Assembly (NCBI RefSeq): GCF_051433195.1
Contig: NZ_JBHMFT010000012.1
Span: 118,685-182,684 of the forward strand
Reading direction: 5' to 3'
Length of the DNA stretch: 64,000 nt
From: Falsiroseomonas sp051433195
GTDB lineage: Bacteria; Pseudomonadota; Alphaproteobacteria; Acetobacterales; Acetobacteraceae
How positions within the stretch are numbered: the stretch's first letter is position 1; every line of letters begins with the position of its first letter. The notes beneath the pieces are model-generated. The model was not told the DNA's origin. It saw only the letters and a list, made by a program, of their open reading frames with translations, and made no database searches. Both the position numbers and the translations under genes were made by a program. Of this stretch, positions 52,660 to 61,222 are shown piece by piece.

Positions 52660-54185
52660 GCGGTGAGGTCGGAGATGCGGACCGGGCGCGTCGGCGCACG
52701 TGGTGCGAAGGCCACGGTTGTACCAAGCAGGTCCGCGAGCAGTGGCGCGCAGGCACGGCCCTGGCATCGCCCCATGCCGCAGCGGGTGCGGCGCTTCAGC
52801 GCGCCGAGGTCGCAGGGCAGCGCCGCCTCCACCTCGCCGAGCGTCACCTCCTCGCAGCGGCACAGGATGGTGTCGGCTGTCGCCAGGGACAGCCCGGGGA
52901 ATGGCGCGCGGAAGACCTGCCAGAGCGCCGCCTGGAAGGCCCGGTGGCGCGCCAGGCGGCGCTGCGCGGCACGGTCCTCCGGCACGGCGTGGCCCAGCAG
53001 TCGGGCGGCTGCGAGGCCGGCCAGCCGCCCCTCCTCCCGCGCTGCCGGTGCACCGCCGAGGCCGGTGGCATCGCCGACGGCGAAGAGGTTGGGCGGGTGG
53101 CCCTCCGTCTCGAAGGCACGCAGCAGCGCATCCTCGGGCGCGAAGCCGTGGCCGCACAGCACGGCGTCGACGGCGAAGCGGCGGCCGTCGGAAAGTTCCG
53201 CGTGCAGCGCGCCGTCGCGGGTGACGCGGTGGAGCACGGTGCCGCGCAGCAGCGGGATGCCGCGCCGGCGCAGCGCCGCCAGCATCGCCACGCCCTTCGC
53301 CGCAAGGGCCGGCGAGGCGGCGGCCATGCGAGCCAGTGCCGCAGGCCGTATGCCATGTGCGGCCTCCGCCACCGCCACCACCTGCCCGCCACCGGCCGCG
53401 AGTTCCAGCGCCACCTGGAGGTTCAGCGGCCCGTTGCCCGCCACCAGCACCCGCGCGCCCGGCAGCGTGCGATGGCTGCGCCACAGCGTCTGCGCCGCCC
53501 CCGTCGTCATCACCCCTGGCAGCGTCCAGCCCGGAAAGGGCACGGCGCGTTCATAGGCACCGGTTGCGATGATGGCAGTGCGCGGGCGCAGGCGCAGCGT
53601 GCGGCCGGCTTGCGTGGCCAGGAACAGCAGCGGCGCGAAGGCGCCCCAGACCTCGACGCCGCCCAGGATGCGCGCGCCGGCCTGCTGCGCCGCGCGTAGC
53701 AGTTCCGCACCTTCGCGCTGCTGCGCATCCAGCAGCGCGTGGCCCGGTGCCGGTTGCTTGTAGTACTGGCCACCCGGCGTGCTGCGTTCATCGACCAGCA
53801 GCACATCGAGGCCGGCGCCACGCGCGGCGATGGCGGCGGACAGGCCACCGGCGCCGCCGCCGATCACCAGCAGGTCCGGCGTTTCCTCCGGCAGGTCAGT
53901 GAAACCGATGGGCGGCGTCCCCGCCTCGCGCGGCCCGATCGGTGCCGGATGCGGCTGGCGCTGCACCACCATGCCGGGCGCCACGGTGGTCATGCAGGCG
54001 CGGCGGTTCGGCAGCCCGTCCACCACCATGACGCAGTCCTGGCAACTGCCCATGCCGCAATACAGGCCGCGCCCTTCGGGCCCGCGGCGCGTGTCGCGCA
54101 GATCCAGCACGCCGGCGGCCGTCAGCGCGGCGGCGAGGCTCTGACCCTCCCGCGCCGGGATCGCGCGCCCCTCGAAGCGGATCAC
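52656..54185 (-). CDS. Fused 2Fe-2S + FAD/NAD + BFD-like oxidoreductase (HcnA-HcnB-like)
   Basis: 509 residues. The N-terminal 90 form a plant-type 2Fe-2S domain with C43, C48, C51 and C64 (CGMGSCQDC, RRAC). A pyridine nucleotide-disulfide fold follows (LLVIGGGAGGLSAAIAARGAG, VLVAGNGPLNLQVA, NLFAVGDATGLGGAP). The C-terminus is a BFD-like 2Fe-2S domain (CRCEEVTLGEV, RCGMGRCQGRAC). HcnA and HcnB of hydrogen cyanide synthase, and similar opine or hydroxyproline dehydrogenases, are separate proteins with the same parts. It uses GTG 54185, overlapping gcvPB by 4 nt. Confidence 0.87.
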   Translation of the reverse strand: MIRFEGRAIPAREGQSLAAALTAAGVLDLRDTRRGPEGRGLYCGMGSCQDCVMVVDGLPNRRACMTTVAPGMVVQRQPHPAPIGPREAGTPPIGFTDLPEETPDLLVIGGGAGGLSAAIAARGAGLDVLLVDERSTPGGQYYKQPAPGHALLDAQQREGAELLRAAQQAGARILGGVEVWGAFAPLLFLATQAGRTLRLRPRTAIIATGAYERAVPFPGWTLPGVMTTGAAQTLWRSHRTLPGARVLVAGNGPLNLQVALELAAGGGQVVAVAEAAHGIRPAALARMAAASPALAAKGVAMLAALRRRGIPLLRGTVLHRVTRDGALHAELSDGRRFAVDAVLCGHGFAPEDALLRAFETEGHPPNLFAVGDATGLGGAPAAREEGRLAGLAAARLLGHAVPEDRAAQRRLARHRAFQAALWQVFRAPFPGLSLATADTILCRCEEVTLGEVEAALPCDLGALKRRTRCGMGRCQGRACAPLLADLLGTTVAFAPRAPTRPVRISDLTA

Positions 54186-55714
54186 TCGGCGGCTTGCGAG
54201 AGGCGGGCAGCGCGCTTGCGCAGATGCGCGCGCCAGGTGGTGGCCCAGCGTGCCGGATCCTCCGGCGCCTCGCTGTCCACGCGGCCGATCGGCGCGTGGT
54301 GCGGGGCGGTGCGGACGAGGTCCGGGTTGGTGCGCGCTTCCTCGCAGACCTTGGCGAGGACGTCGCACCAGAGGTCGATATCCTCCTTCGACCACAACTC
54401 GCCCGCTTCCGGCGTGAAGGGTTCCGGCACCACCCATGGCTCGTGCGAGAGCCATGGCGCGTCGATGCCGTAGTCGGTCATGCGGTTGCCGACTTCCACC
54501 ACGCCGATGCCGGTCTCCTCCTTCAGCGGGCCGAGGCCGTAGCGCGTCATCTCCATCCGCCATGCCTTGCCGGCGGGATTGGAGCGCGCGACGCCGGGGA
54601 TCGCGAGCAGCTTCTTCTCCATGTAGTTGTTGGCAAGCACGGCAAGGTCCGCCGCTTCGCGAATGCCATCGGCCCCCATGCCGCGCGACCACAGATAGGC
54701 GCGCATGACGATGTGCAGGTTGCCGAGGAATTCGCGCACCTTGCCGACGGATTGCGCGCGGTCGTGGTCCAGGCGGTAGCGGCCATCCTGCTTCACCACC
54801 ACCGGCTTCGGCAGGAAGGGCAGCAGTTCCGCCGAGCAGCCATAGGCGCCGACCGCCGGCCCGCCGCCGCCCTTCGGGCCGCCGAAGGTCTTGTGCAGCA
54901 TGAACATGCAGGCGTCGAAGCCGAGTTCGCGTGCGCGGATGCGGCCCATCACGCCGTTGAAGTTCGCGTGGTCGTAGAAGGCGAGCCCGCCCGCCTGCTT
55001 CACCAGCGCGACCCATTCCGCGATCTGCGGGTTGTAGACGCCCATGTCGTCCGGGTTGTTGATCATCAGCGCCGCGGTGCGGTTCGACAGCGCCGCCTTC
55101 AGCGCCTCGATGGAGGGATAACCGTTTTCCTCCAGCATCAGCGTCACCACCTTGAAGCCGGCGGTCGCCGCGGTGGCGGGGTTGCAGGGATGCGCCTGGA
55201 TCGAGGTGATGATCTCGTTGCGCTGTTCAAGTTCACCCTTCGCAGCCAGCCAGCCGCGGGTGACGCAGGCGTGGGTGTAGGCGGCATCGGCGCCACCGGC
55301 GGCCTGGAAGGTGAAGCCATCCATGCCGGACAGCTCGCGCAGGATGAGATCGAAATTGTGCACGATCTCCAGCAGGCCCTGCATGGTCTCCTCGGGCTGC
55401 AGCGGGTGCATTTCCGCCATCTGCGGCCGCAGGCCGAGCGCCTCGCCGAGGCGCGGGTTGTATTTCATGGTGCAGGTGCCGAACAGGCTGACGCCCATCA
55501 TGCCGAGAACCTGCTGCGACAGATGCAGGTAGTGGCGCAGCGTGTCGTGCTCCGTCAGCTCCGGCAGCGCCGGCTTGCGGGTGCGGCGCATGCCCTTCGG
55601 CACCAGCGCGCTGGTGTCGGTTTCCGGGCGCGGAAAGACGATGCCGCGGCGGCCGGGCACGCCGAGTTCCATCACCACCGGCTCATGCCACTTCGCCTGC
55701 TGGATGGTCTTCAT
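54182..55714 (-). CDS. gcvPB: Glycine dehydrogenase (decarboxylating) subunit 2
   Basis: 510 residues, C-terminal half of the P-protein. The PLP lysine lies in MLHKTFGGPKGGGGPAVG; HPCNPATAATAGF and YDHANFNGVMG are further conserved stretches. With GcvPA it decarboxylates glycine onto the lipoyl H-protein. No gcvH or gcvT is next to it, unlike the usual operon, so H and T proteins must come from elsewhere or the complex has another acceptor. Overlaps gcvPA by 4 nt. Confidence 0.94.
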   Translation of the reverse strand: MKTIQQAKWHEPVVMELGVPGRRGIVFPRPETDTSALVPKGMRRTRKPALPELTEHDTLRHYLHLSQQVLGMMGVSLFGTCTMKYNPRLGEALGLRPQMAEMHPLQPEETMQGLLEIVHNFDLILRELSGMDGFTFQAAGGADAAYTHACVTRGWLAAKGELEQRNEIITSIQAHPCNPATAATAGFKVVTLMLEENGYPSIEALKAALSNRTAALMINNPDDMGVYNPQIAEWVALVKQAGGLAFYDHANFNGVMGRIRARELGFDACMFMLHKTFGGPKGGGGPAVGAYGCSAELLPFLPKPVVVKQDGRYRLDHDRAQSVGKVREFLGNLHIVMRAYLWSRGMGADGIREAADLAVLANNYMEKKLLAIPGVARSNPAGKAWRMEMTRYGLGPLKEETGIGVVEVGNRMTDYGIDAPWLSHEPWVVPEPFTPEAGELWSKEDIDLWCDVLAKVCEEARTNPDLVRTAPHHAPIGRVDSEAPEDPARWATTWRAHLRKRAARLSQAAE

Positions 55715-57096
55715 CGCAGGATCTCCTTCAGGGCCTCGGCAAGTCTGTCGATGTCGCCGGGGCTATGGATTTCCGTCACCGCGTAGAGCGCGGACTGGCC
55801 GAGTGCGGGAATGTCCGCGGAAAGATCCTTGCCGCCGAGGATGCCGCGTTCCAGCAGCGCCGCATTCACCTGCGCCACGCTGCGATCCGCGAAAGTCACG
55901 ACGAATTCGCGGAAGAAGCCGCCGGTCCAGCGCACGGAAATCCCCGGGATGGCGTCGAGCTTCCGCGCCGCGTCGTGCGAGCGGGCCAGGATCAGCTCGC
56001 CAACTTCGAAAAATCCATCCGGCCCCATCAGCGTCATGTAGGCGGCGTTGGTGATGGCGGTGAGGTAGACTGAATTGCCGGTCCAGTCCTTGCCTTCCTC
56101 CCGCATCCCGTAGCTGGACTGGTGCGACAGGCTGAGCGCGAAGCCGTGCTCGCCGGGGTTGCTGGTGGTGGTGATGGAGATGTTCAGCGTCGGGTATTCG
56201 CGGGCGAAGCGTTCCTCATCGCGCGAGGCGATGAAGCCGCCGGCGCCGCCGCCCGCGCTCATATGCGCACCCAGCGTCTGCGTGGTGCCGACGACGATGT
56301 CCGCGCCGTAGTCGGGCGGTGGCGCCAGCACGCCGAGGCTGATGGGGTCTACGCCGGTGATGACGAAGGCCCCGGCTTCATGCGCCAGGCGGGCGATCTC
56401 CGCGCCCTGCGTCTCGATCAGGCCGAGGAAGGAGGGGTTCTCGAAATACACCGCCGTGGTGTCGGCGTCGAGCTTTCCGCGCAGGTCCGCGAGGTCCAGA
56501 AGTCCGTCTCGCATCGCCACCGTCACCACCGCGATGCGGCTCGGCATCGCCTCCGGCTCGCAGTATTGCCGGATCACCGCCAGGCGTTCCGGGTCCATCC
56601 ATGCTGGTACCAGCACCGTGCGGCGGCCGTTGATGCGCGACGACATGCGGATGGCGTTGCCGGCGGCGCAGCCCCAGGAATAGACCGGCAGGCCGACATA
56701 GTCGCAGGCGACCAGCTCGCCGAGTTGCGAGCAGAACTCGAACCAGGCCTGGTTGCGACCGTGGTCGGACATCGGCGTGCCCCAGACCGAGGTCAGGAAT
56801 TCGCTGCGCCCGGCGATCTCGTCGCAGATGGCTGGCACATGGTGCTGCCAGATGCCGGCGCCGAGGAAGGAAAGCAGCTCCTCGCAGCTGCGGTTCTTCG
56901 CCAGCAGGGACAGCATGTGCCGGCGCAGCTCCGGCTCCGATCGCAGGGCGGGCGGCAGGGCGAAGGCGTGCTTCGTGCGGTGGGCGTCGGGGATCTGCTC
57001 GAACAGCGCCTCGATGGAGGGCGCGCCGGTCTCGCGCAGCATGGCGTCCTTGATGGCGGGCACGGAATTGGCCATCCAGGGATGGGCTGTGGTCAT
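55711..57096 (-). CDS. gcvPA: Glycine dehydrogenase (decarboxylating) subunit 1
   Basis: 461 residues, N-terminal half of the P-protein. Landmarks are LLSFLGAGIWQHHVPAI, LTSVWGTPMSDHGRNQ, SRINGRRTVLVP and TQTLGAHMSAGGGAGGF. It dimerises with GcvPB. No glycine riboswitch aptamer was seen in the 12-nt gap to the upstream gene, so expression probably follows the operon promoter. Confidence 0.92.
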   Translation of the reverse strand: MTTAHPWMANSVPAIKDAMLRETGAPSIEALFEQIPDAHRTKHAFALPPALRSEPELRRHMLSLLAKNRSCEELLSFLGAGIWQHHVPAICDEIAGRSEFLTSVWGTPMSDHGRNQAWFEFCSQLGELVACDYVGLPVYSWGCAAGNAIRMSSRINGRRTVLVPAWMDPERLAVIRQYCEPEAMPSRIAVVTVAMRDGLLDLADLRGKLDADTTAVYFENPSFLGLIETQGAEIARLAHEAGAFVITGVDPISLGVLAPPPDYGADIVVGTTQTLGAHMSAGGGAGGFIASRDEERFAREYPTLNISITTTSNPGEHGFALSLSHQSSYGMREEGKDWTGNSVYLTAITNAAYMTLMGPDGFFEVGELILARSHDAARKLDAIPGISVRWTGGFFREFVVTFADRSVAQVNAALLERGILGGKDLSADIPALGQSALYAVTEIHSPGDIDRLAEALKEILR

Positions 57097-57108
57097 GCGA
57101 GGCTCCTG

Positions 57109-58200
57109 TCAGGCGGCGATGCGCAGCATGGCGGTGCGGCCGGGCGCGGTGTGCACGGCGATGTAGCCGGCGAGCGCGGCGTCCAGCGCCGGCTCCCCGG
57201 TATCGACATGCAGGCAGGCGGGGTCGAGCAGGGCGAGTTTCTGCGCGCCCGCCACCACCATGATGTTCTCCCGCCCCAGGCGCCGCAGCACGGCCGGGCT
57301 GAGCTGCTGGTTGCCGCGGCCGAGCAGGAAGCCCTGGCCGCCGGTAACGCCGATGATGGCGGTGGCGGGCGCCTCGTCCAGCAGCCGCAGCAGCTGCGCC
57401 TCCGACACATCGGCGGCCAGCAGGCGCCGATCCAGGGCCACGTCCACGCCCATCAAGGTCCCGTCGAAGCCGAGCGCCTGCTTGATGCGGCGCGTGGTGG
57501 TGCCGCAGCCCAGCAGGTACAGCCGGCCTTGCCGCATCTGCCCGACCAGGCGCCGCGCCAGCGCATCCAGCGCCGCCTCATCCGGCACGGAGGCGCCCGC
57601 CTTGCAGGCCTGCATCAGGCGGGACTCGCGCGGCACCTTGGCAAAACCGTGCAGGCGCGGGCTGACACGGCCTTCGCGCAAGGCGTCCTCGTCCAGATCC
57701 ATGACCTCGGCCTCCCGCAGCAGGCCATCCCGCAGGAAAGCGGCGGCGACCCGGCCGGCGGCGGCGGGGCTGGTGGCGAAGACGGCGGATTGCATCTTCA
57801 CGCCGGTCGGGATGCCGAGGATGGGCAGCGCCGTGCCGAGGGCCGCCAGCACATCCCGCGCCGTGCCGTCGCCGCCGGCGAACAGCAGCAGCTCCACGCC
57901 CGCCGCCTGCATGGCACGCGCCGCTGCGCGTGTCGCCTCGGCGCCGGTGGCGGAGAGGTCCAGGGTGGCGCAGGGTCGGCCGGCGGCGGCGCAGCTAGTG
58001 GCGCCCATCGCGCCGGGTGCTGCAAGAAGCTCGATTCCGTCCGGCAGTTCGCGCAGGGCGCGCGCCGCGCGCTCGGCGGAGACGGGTCGCGCGCCGAGCT
58101 CACGCGCGCGGGCGAGCGTGGCCGCACCGTCGGTGCCCTTCAGCCCGACCCGCCCGCCCATGCCCGCGATCGGGTTGACGATCACGCCGATTCGCCGCAA
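57109..58200 (-). CDS. AcoX-like ATP-NAD kinase family protein
   Basis: 363 residues from a TTG start. IGVIVNPIAGMGGRVGLKG opens the fold and LLLFAGGDGTARDVLAALG is the GGDGT motif of NAD/diacylglycerol kinases; VTGGQGFLLGRGNQQLSP is typical of the COG3199/AcoX group. NAD or a related nucleotide may be phosphorylated, but no activity has been settled for this group. TTG 58200 was preferred because GGGAGGGG lies 8 nt ahead; an ATG at 58281 would add 27 residues without similarity. First gene of the gcv block. Confidence 0.8.
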   Translation of the reverse strand: MRRIGVIVNPIAGMGGRVGLKGTDGAATLARARELGARPVSAERAARALRELPDGIELLAAPGAMGATSCAAAGRPCATLDLSATGAEATRAAARAMQAAGVELLLFAGGDGTARDVLAALGTALPILGIPTGVKMQSAVFATSPAAAGRVAAAFLRDGLLREAEVMDLDEDALREGRVSPRLHGFAKVPRESRLMQACKAGASVPDEAALDALARRLVGQMRQGRLYLLGCGTTTRRIKQALGFDGTLMGVDVALDRRLLAADVSEAQLLRLLDEAPATAIIGVTGGQGFLLGRGNQQLSPAVLRRLGRENIMVVAGAQKLALLDPACLHVDTGEPALDAALAGYIAVHTAPGRTAMLRIAA

Positions 58201-58554
58201 CCCCGACGCCCCTCCCCCGTTCGCAGGCCGAACAGGCCGCTGCACTGCGCACAGTCTGGCGACGCAGGGCCGGCAGCGCAACCGTTTCCCTCAGGCCGGG
58301 TCGGCGGTGCGGACCGCCGGTCCGGACGTGCTGGTTCCGTCGCGACCGGTTGAGGACGCGGGCACCGGCTGCCGCAGCACGTTCCTCGGTGCAGATGGCC
58401 GGGCCAAGCCGGCCGGCAAGCCGCGGCACCGCTGCGGCGAGTGCGGCGAGGTCGCCATTCTCCGGCACCCTCCCATGCGCGACGCAGACCGCGCCTGTCG
58501 CCGTCCGGCCGGCCTCGAAGGCCTGGTCCGGATCATTGGCGGGCGACACCTTCT
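58201..58554. other. 354-nt spacer with no supported gene
   Basis: Lies between the divergent AcoX-like gene and the Mo-subunit remnant. Frames are open on both strands, but none matches a family or has a good start signal. The missing 5' part of the molybdenum subunit should be here, so a deletion or replacement joint probably lies inside it. Confidence 0.45.
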
Positions 58555-59331
58555 CAATGCTGTCCTACCAGGGCGAGGTCCGGCAGCGGCTGCGCCTGGG
58601 CGCGACGCGTGAGGGACGCCTGAAGGCGCTGGTGGTCGAGGCCGACGTCGCGGTGGGCGCGGCGGGCCAGTATGTCGAACCGGTCGGCAGCTGGTCCTGC
58701 CAGATCTACGCGCAGGCGGCGCATCTGCTGCGGCACCGCGTCGCGCGGCTCGACCTGAACGGCACGGGCTGGATGCGTGCGCCAGGCGGGACGGGCGCGG
58801 TGTTCGCGCTGGAAAGCGCGATGGACGAGATGGCGCATCGCCTCGGCATGGATCCGCTCGACCTTCGCCTGCTCAACCACGCCGACCGCGACCCGGAGAG
58901 CGGCAAGCCCTGGACCAGCAAGCATCTGCGCGCATGCTACGAGGCCGGCGCGGACGCCACTGGCTGGCGCGCGCGGCCACGCGGCGGGACGCTGCGGCCG
59001 CAGGACAGTCGGCTGATCGGGCATGGGATCGCGACGTCCTACGGATCCTGCTTCCGCTTCCCCGCCAGCGTCGCCGTCTCGCCGGGCCGCGACGGACGCG
59101 CCGTGGTGGCCGCCACCGTGGCGGAGATGGGCCAGGGCGCCTGGACCGGCCTGCACAGGCTGGCGGCGGAAGCGCTGGGACTCGATCCCGGCGATGTCTC
59201 GCTGCAGACGGACCGGACGGACCTGCCGGCCGGCGCCGGCGCCATTGCGCCTGCGCGACCTGCCCCTGCGCATCGACCGCCGGCTGGCCGCGGCATCGCC
59301 CCATCTGAACCCCGGCGAGGAGGCCGCGTGA
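58555..59331 (+). pseudogene. Remnant of PaoC/XdhA-type molybdopterin-binding subunit
   Basis: About 230 codons of molybdenum hydroxylase sequence survive: FSMLSYQGEVRQRLRLGA, GWMRAPGGTGAVFALESAMDE and MGQGAWTGLHRLAAEALGLD. A whole subunit is about 700-750 residues. The N-terminal part is absent. After DRTDLPAG the frame jumps to the natural C-terminus (LRLRDLPLRIDRRL) in another frame, so several hundred codons are deleted, including the region of the catalytic Glu. The true stop TGA (59329-59331) overlaps the next start. The frame of the body runs on into the 2Fe-2S gene. Confidence 0.82.
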
Positions 59332-59758
59332 TGGACCTGGTCCTGAGGATCAATGGCCAGCCGCGGGAGGTCGCGGTGGACGCGCGCGCGACGCTGCTGG
59401 ACCTGCTGCGGGACGGGCTCGACCTGATTGGCACCAGGCGCGGCTGCAACGGCGGCCAGTGCGGAGCCTGCACCGTGCTGGTCGGGGGACGTCGCGTGCT
59501 GGCCTGCCTGACACGCGCGGCCAGCGTGCGGGAGCCCGTGACGACGATCGAGGGTCTCTCAGACGGACAGGCGCTGCACCCGATGCAGCAGGCCTTCCTG
59601 GACCACGATGCGCTGCAATGCGGCTATTGCACGCCGTCAGTGCCACGGAGATCCGCGTGGCGATGAGCGGCAATCTCTGCCGCTGCGCGGCCTATCCCGA
59701 CATCGTGGAGGCGTTGCTGGCCGGTGCGGCCGCGATGGCACAGGGGGCGCTGCGATGA
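59331..59758 (+). pseudogene. Frameshifted 2Fe-2S subunit (PaoA/XdhC type)
   Basis: Begins normally with MDLVLRINGQPREVAVDARA and the first cluster motif GCNGGQCGACTVLVGG. The second cluster starts (CGYCTP) but at about 59633-59640 the sequence jumps to EIRVAMSGNLCRCAAYPDIV in another frame. About 25-30 codons normally between CGYCTP and EIR are gone. Both halves are otherwise well kept, so the lesion looks recent. The end overlaps the FAD subunit start (ATGA), keeping the old operon layout. Confidence 0.85.
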
Positions 59759-60783
59759 CGCACCTCGGCTTCGAACGCGCGGCCGACGCCGCGGATGCCT
59801 CCCATCGCCTCGGCACCGGCCCGGGCGCCCAGATCCTCGCGGGCGGCACCGGAACGGTGGACCTGATGCGGCTGGGCGTGACGGCGCCCGAGCGGCTGGT
59901 CGAGATTCTGGACCTGCGCGCCGAACACGCCGCGATTCTGTTCGGGAGGGCGGGCGCCAGCATCGGTGCGCTCGCCACCATGGCCGAGGTCGCGGCACAT
60001 CCCGCAATCCGCGCGCGCTGGACCGCGGTGGCGGAAGCGCTTAATCAATCCGCCAGCCCGCAGATCCGCAACGCCGCGACGATCGGCGGCAACCTGCTGC
60101 AACGGACGCGCTGTGCCTATTTCCGCGACGCGGCCTCGCCTTGCAACAAGCGACGACCAGGCACCGGCTGCTCGGCGCTGGAAGGCGGGCTGACGTGGGA
60201 CCTGGCCATCCTGGGTACCAGCCCGCACTGCATCGCCAATTATCCGGGCGACCTCGCGGTCGCGCTCAGCGCGCTCGATGCTTCCATCACGGTGGTTGGT
60301 GCGGATGGCAACTGGCGGAGCGTCGCGGTCGAGGATCTGCACCGCGAGCCTGGCGAGCGGCCGGATCTCGACACGGTGCTCGGAGCTGGGGACCTGATCC
60401 TGGCCGCGCACCTGCCCGAGCTGCATTGGAGCCGCTCATCCTACCTGAAGGTCCGAGATCGCGAATCCTACGCCTTTGCGCTGGTCTCCGTGGCTGTCGC
60501 CCTTCGCCTGGAGGAGGGGCGCATCGTCGACCTGCGCATCGTATTGGGCGGCCTGGCGACGAAACCCTTGCGTTGCCGCGCCGCGGAGGAGGCGGTGCGG
60601 GGTCGGTCACTCGATCTGCACCTGGCCGCGCAGGCCGCGGCGCTGTGCCTGGAGGGCGCCCAGGTCGATGCGGAGCGAGCCTTCAAGGCGGAGCAGGGGC
60701 GGCGGGCGATTGCACGCGCGCTGCTCGCCGCGGGCGGACACGAAAAAGCCGCCTGCCGAGTGGTTTTCCGAGGCGGCTTTTGA
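59755..60783 (+). CDS. FAD-binding subunit of molybdenum hydroxylase (PaoB/YagS type)
   Basis: 342 residues, apparently whole. FAD loop ILAGGTGTVDLMRLGV and IRNAATIGGNLLQR are present. C120, C130, C139 and C159 (RTRCAYFRD, PCNKRRPGTGC, SPHC) fit the extra 4Fe-4S cluster known for PaoB-type subunits. It would pass electrons from the Mo and 2Fe-2S subunits to an acceptor, but both partners are broken here. The last 14 residues (HEKAACRVVFRGGF) are encoded by a terminator hairpin, which suggests that the original end was lost or runs into it. Confidence 0.85.
   Translation: MTHLGFERAADAADASHRLGTGPGAQILAGGTGTVDLMRLGVTAPERLVEILDLRAEHAAILFGRAGASIGALATMAEVAAHPAIRARWTAVAEALNQSASPQIRNAATIGGNLLQRTRCAYFRDAASPCNKRRPGTGCSALEGGLTWDLAILGTSPHCIANYPGDLAVALSALDASITVVGADGNWRSVAVEDLHREPGERPDLDTVLGAGDLILAAHLPELHWSRSSYLKVRDRESYAFALVSVAVALRLEEGRIVDLRIVLGGLATKPLRCRAAEEAVRGRSLDLHLAAQAAALCLEGAQVDAERAFKAEQGRRAIARALLAAGGHEKAACRVVFRGGF
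60744..60781 (+). terminator. Rho-independent terminator overlapping the FAD subunit end
   Basis: AAAAGCCGCCT (60744-60754) pairs with AGGCGGCTTTT (60771-60781) around a 16-nt loop, with a T run at the 3' end. It lies inside the coding frame, whose TGA is at 60781-60783. Confidence 0.75.
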
Positions 60784-61222
60784 TGGGCTGATGCGATTGC
60801 GCGATGTGGGATGCGGGGACGCGCAACCGACGATGCCAATACGTGACGGTCGGCATCTGACCCGCCCACTTGTCGCAGAGGACAAGGCCGGACACCTCCG
60901 GTCCCCTTGCGTAGGAAAAAAGTAGTCGGTCGCAGAAGCTGGTTTTCGACCCTGGCGATACCACGCCGCCACCCCGAGACACTGCAAACCAGCCCGGAGT
61001 GAGCGCCCTCGCACCCGATGCTTCAGGGACGGGCAATCTGACCGCGGCGCGACCTGCGGGCGCGCACCCGCCTTGAGCACTGCCCGGTCCGGGCAGTGAT
61101 CCCGTTCACCAGCGCTGGTCCCCGCCGCCGCTGCGTGATGACCTGCACCCAATTCTCAATAGCCGGAACCGAGCCCATCCCGGGCGTCTGGCCGGTCGCG
61201 AAGACATGCGGGAAGGCACGGA
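60784..61222. other. 439-nt spacer, no gene supported
   Basis: Between the FAD subunit and the Rap1a-like gene. Frames are broken or short and show no similarity I recognise. A perfect 9-bp hairpin lies at 61078-61098. This may be the joint between the old aldehyde oxidoreductase operon and the recombinase-containing segment. Confidence 0.4.
61078..61098. repeat. Perfect 9-bp hairpin
   Basis: CACTGCCCG (61078-61086) pairs with CGGGCAGTG (61090-61098) around GTC. No T run follows. It could be a recombination site, an operator for the following gene, or a chance palindrome. Confidence 0.4.

Noticed and set aside
57097..57108. Glycine riboswitch ahead of gcvPA
   Set aside because: The gap is only 12 nt and no tandem aptamer-like fold was seen ahead of the AcoX-like gene either.
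58100..58549. Minus-strand frame of 149 codons upstream of the AcoX-like gene
   Set aside because: No recognisable domain, no good start signal, and it overlaps the AcoX-like gene in another frame.
60784..61222. tRNA or small RNA gene as an integration site
   Set aside because: I looked for a cloverleaf and a CCA-type end near the recombinase segment and found none; only a 9-bp hairpin is present.
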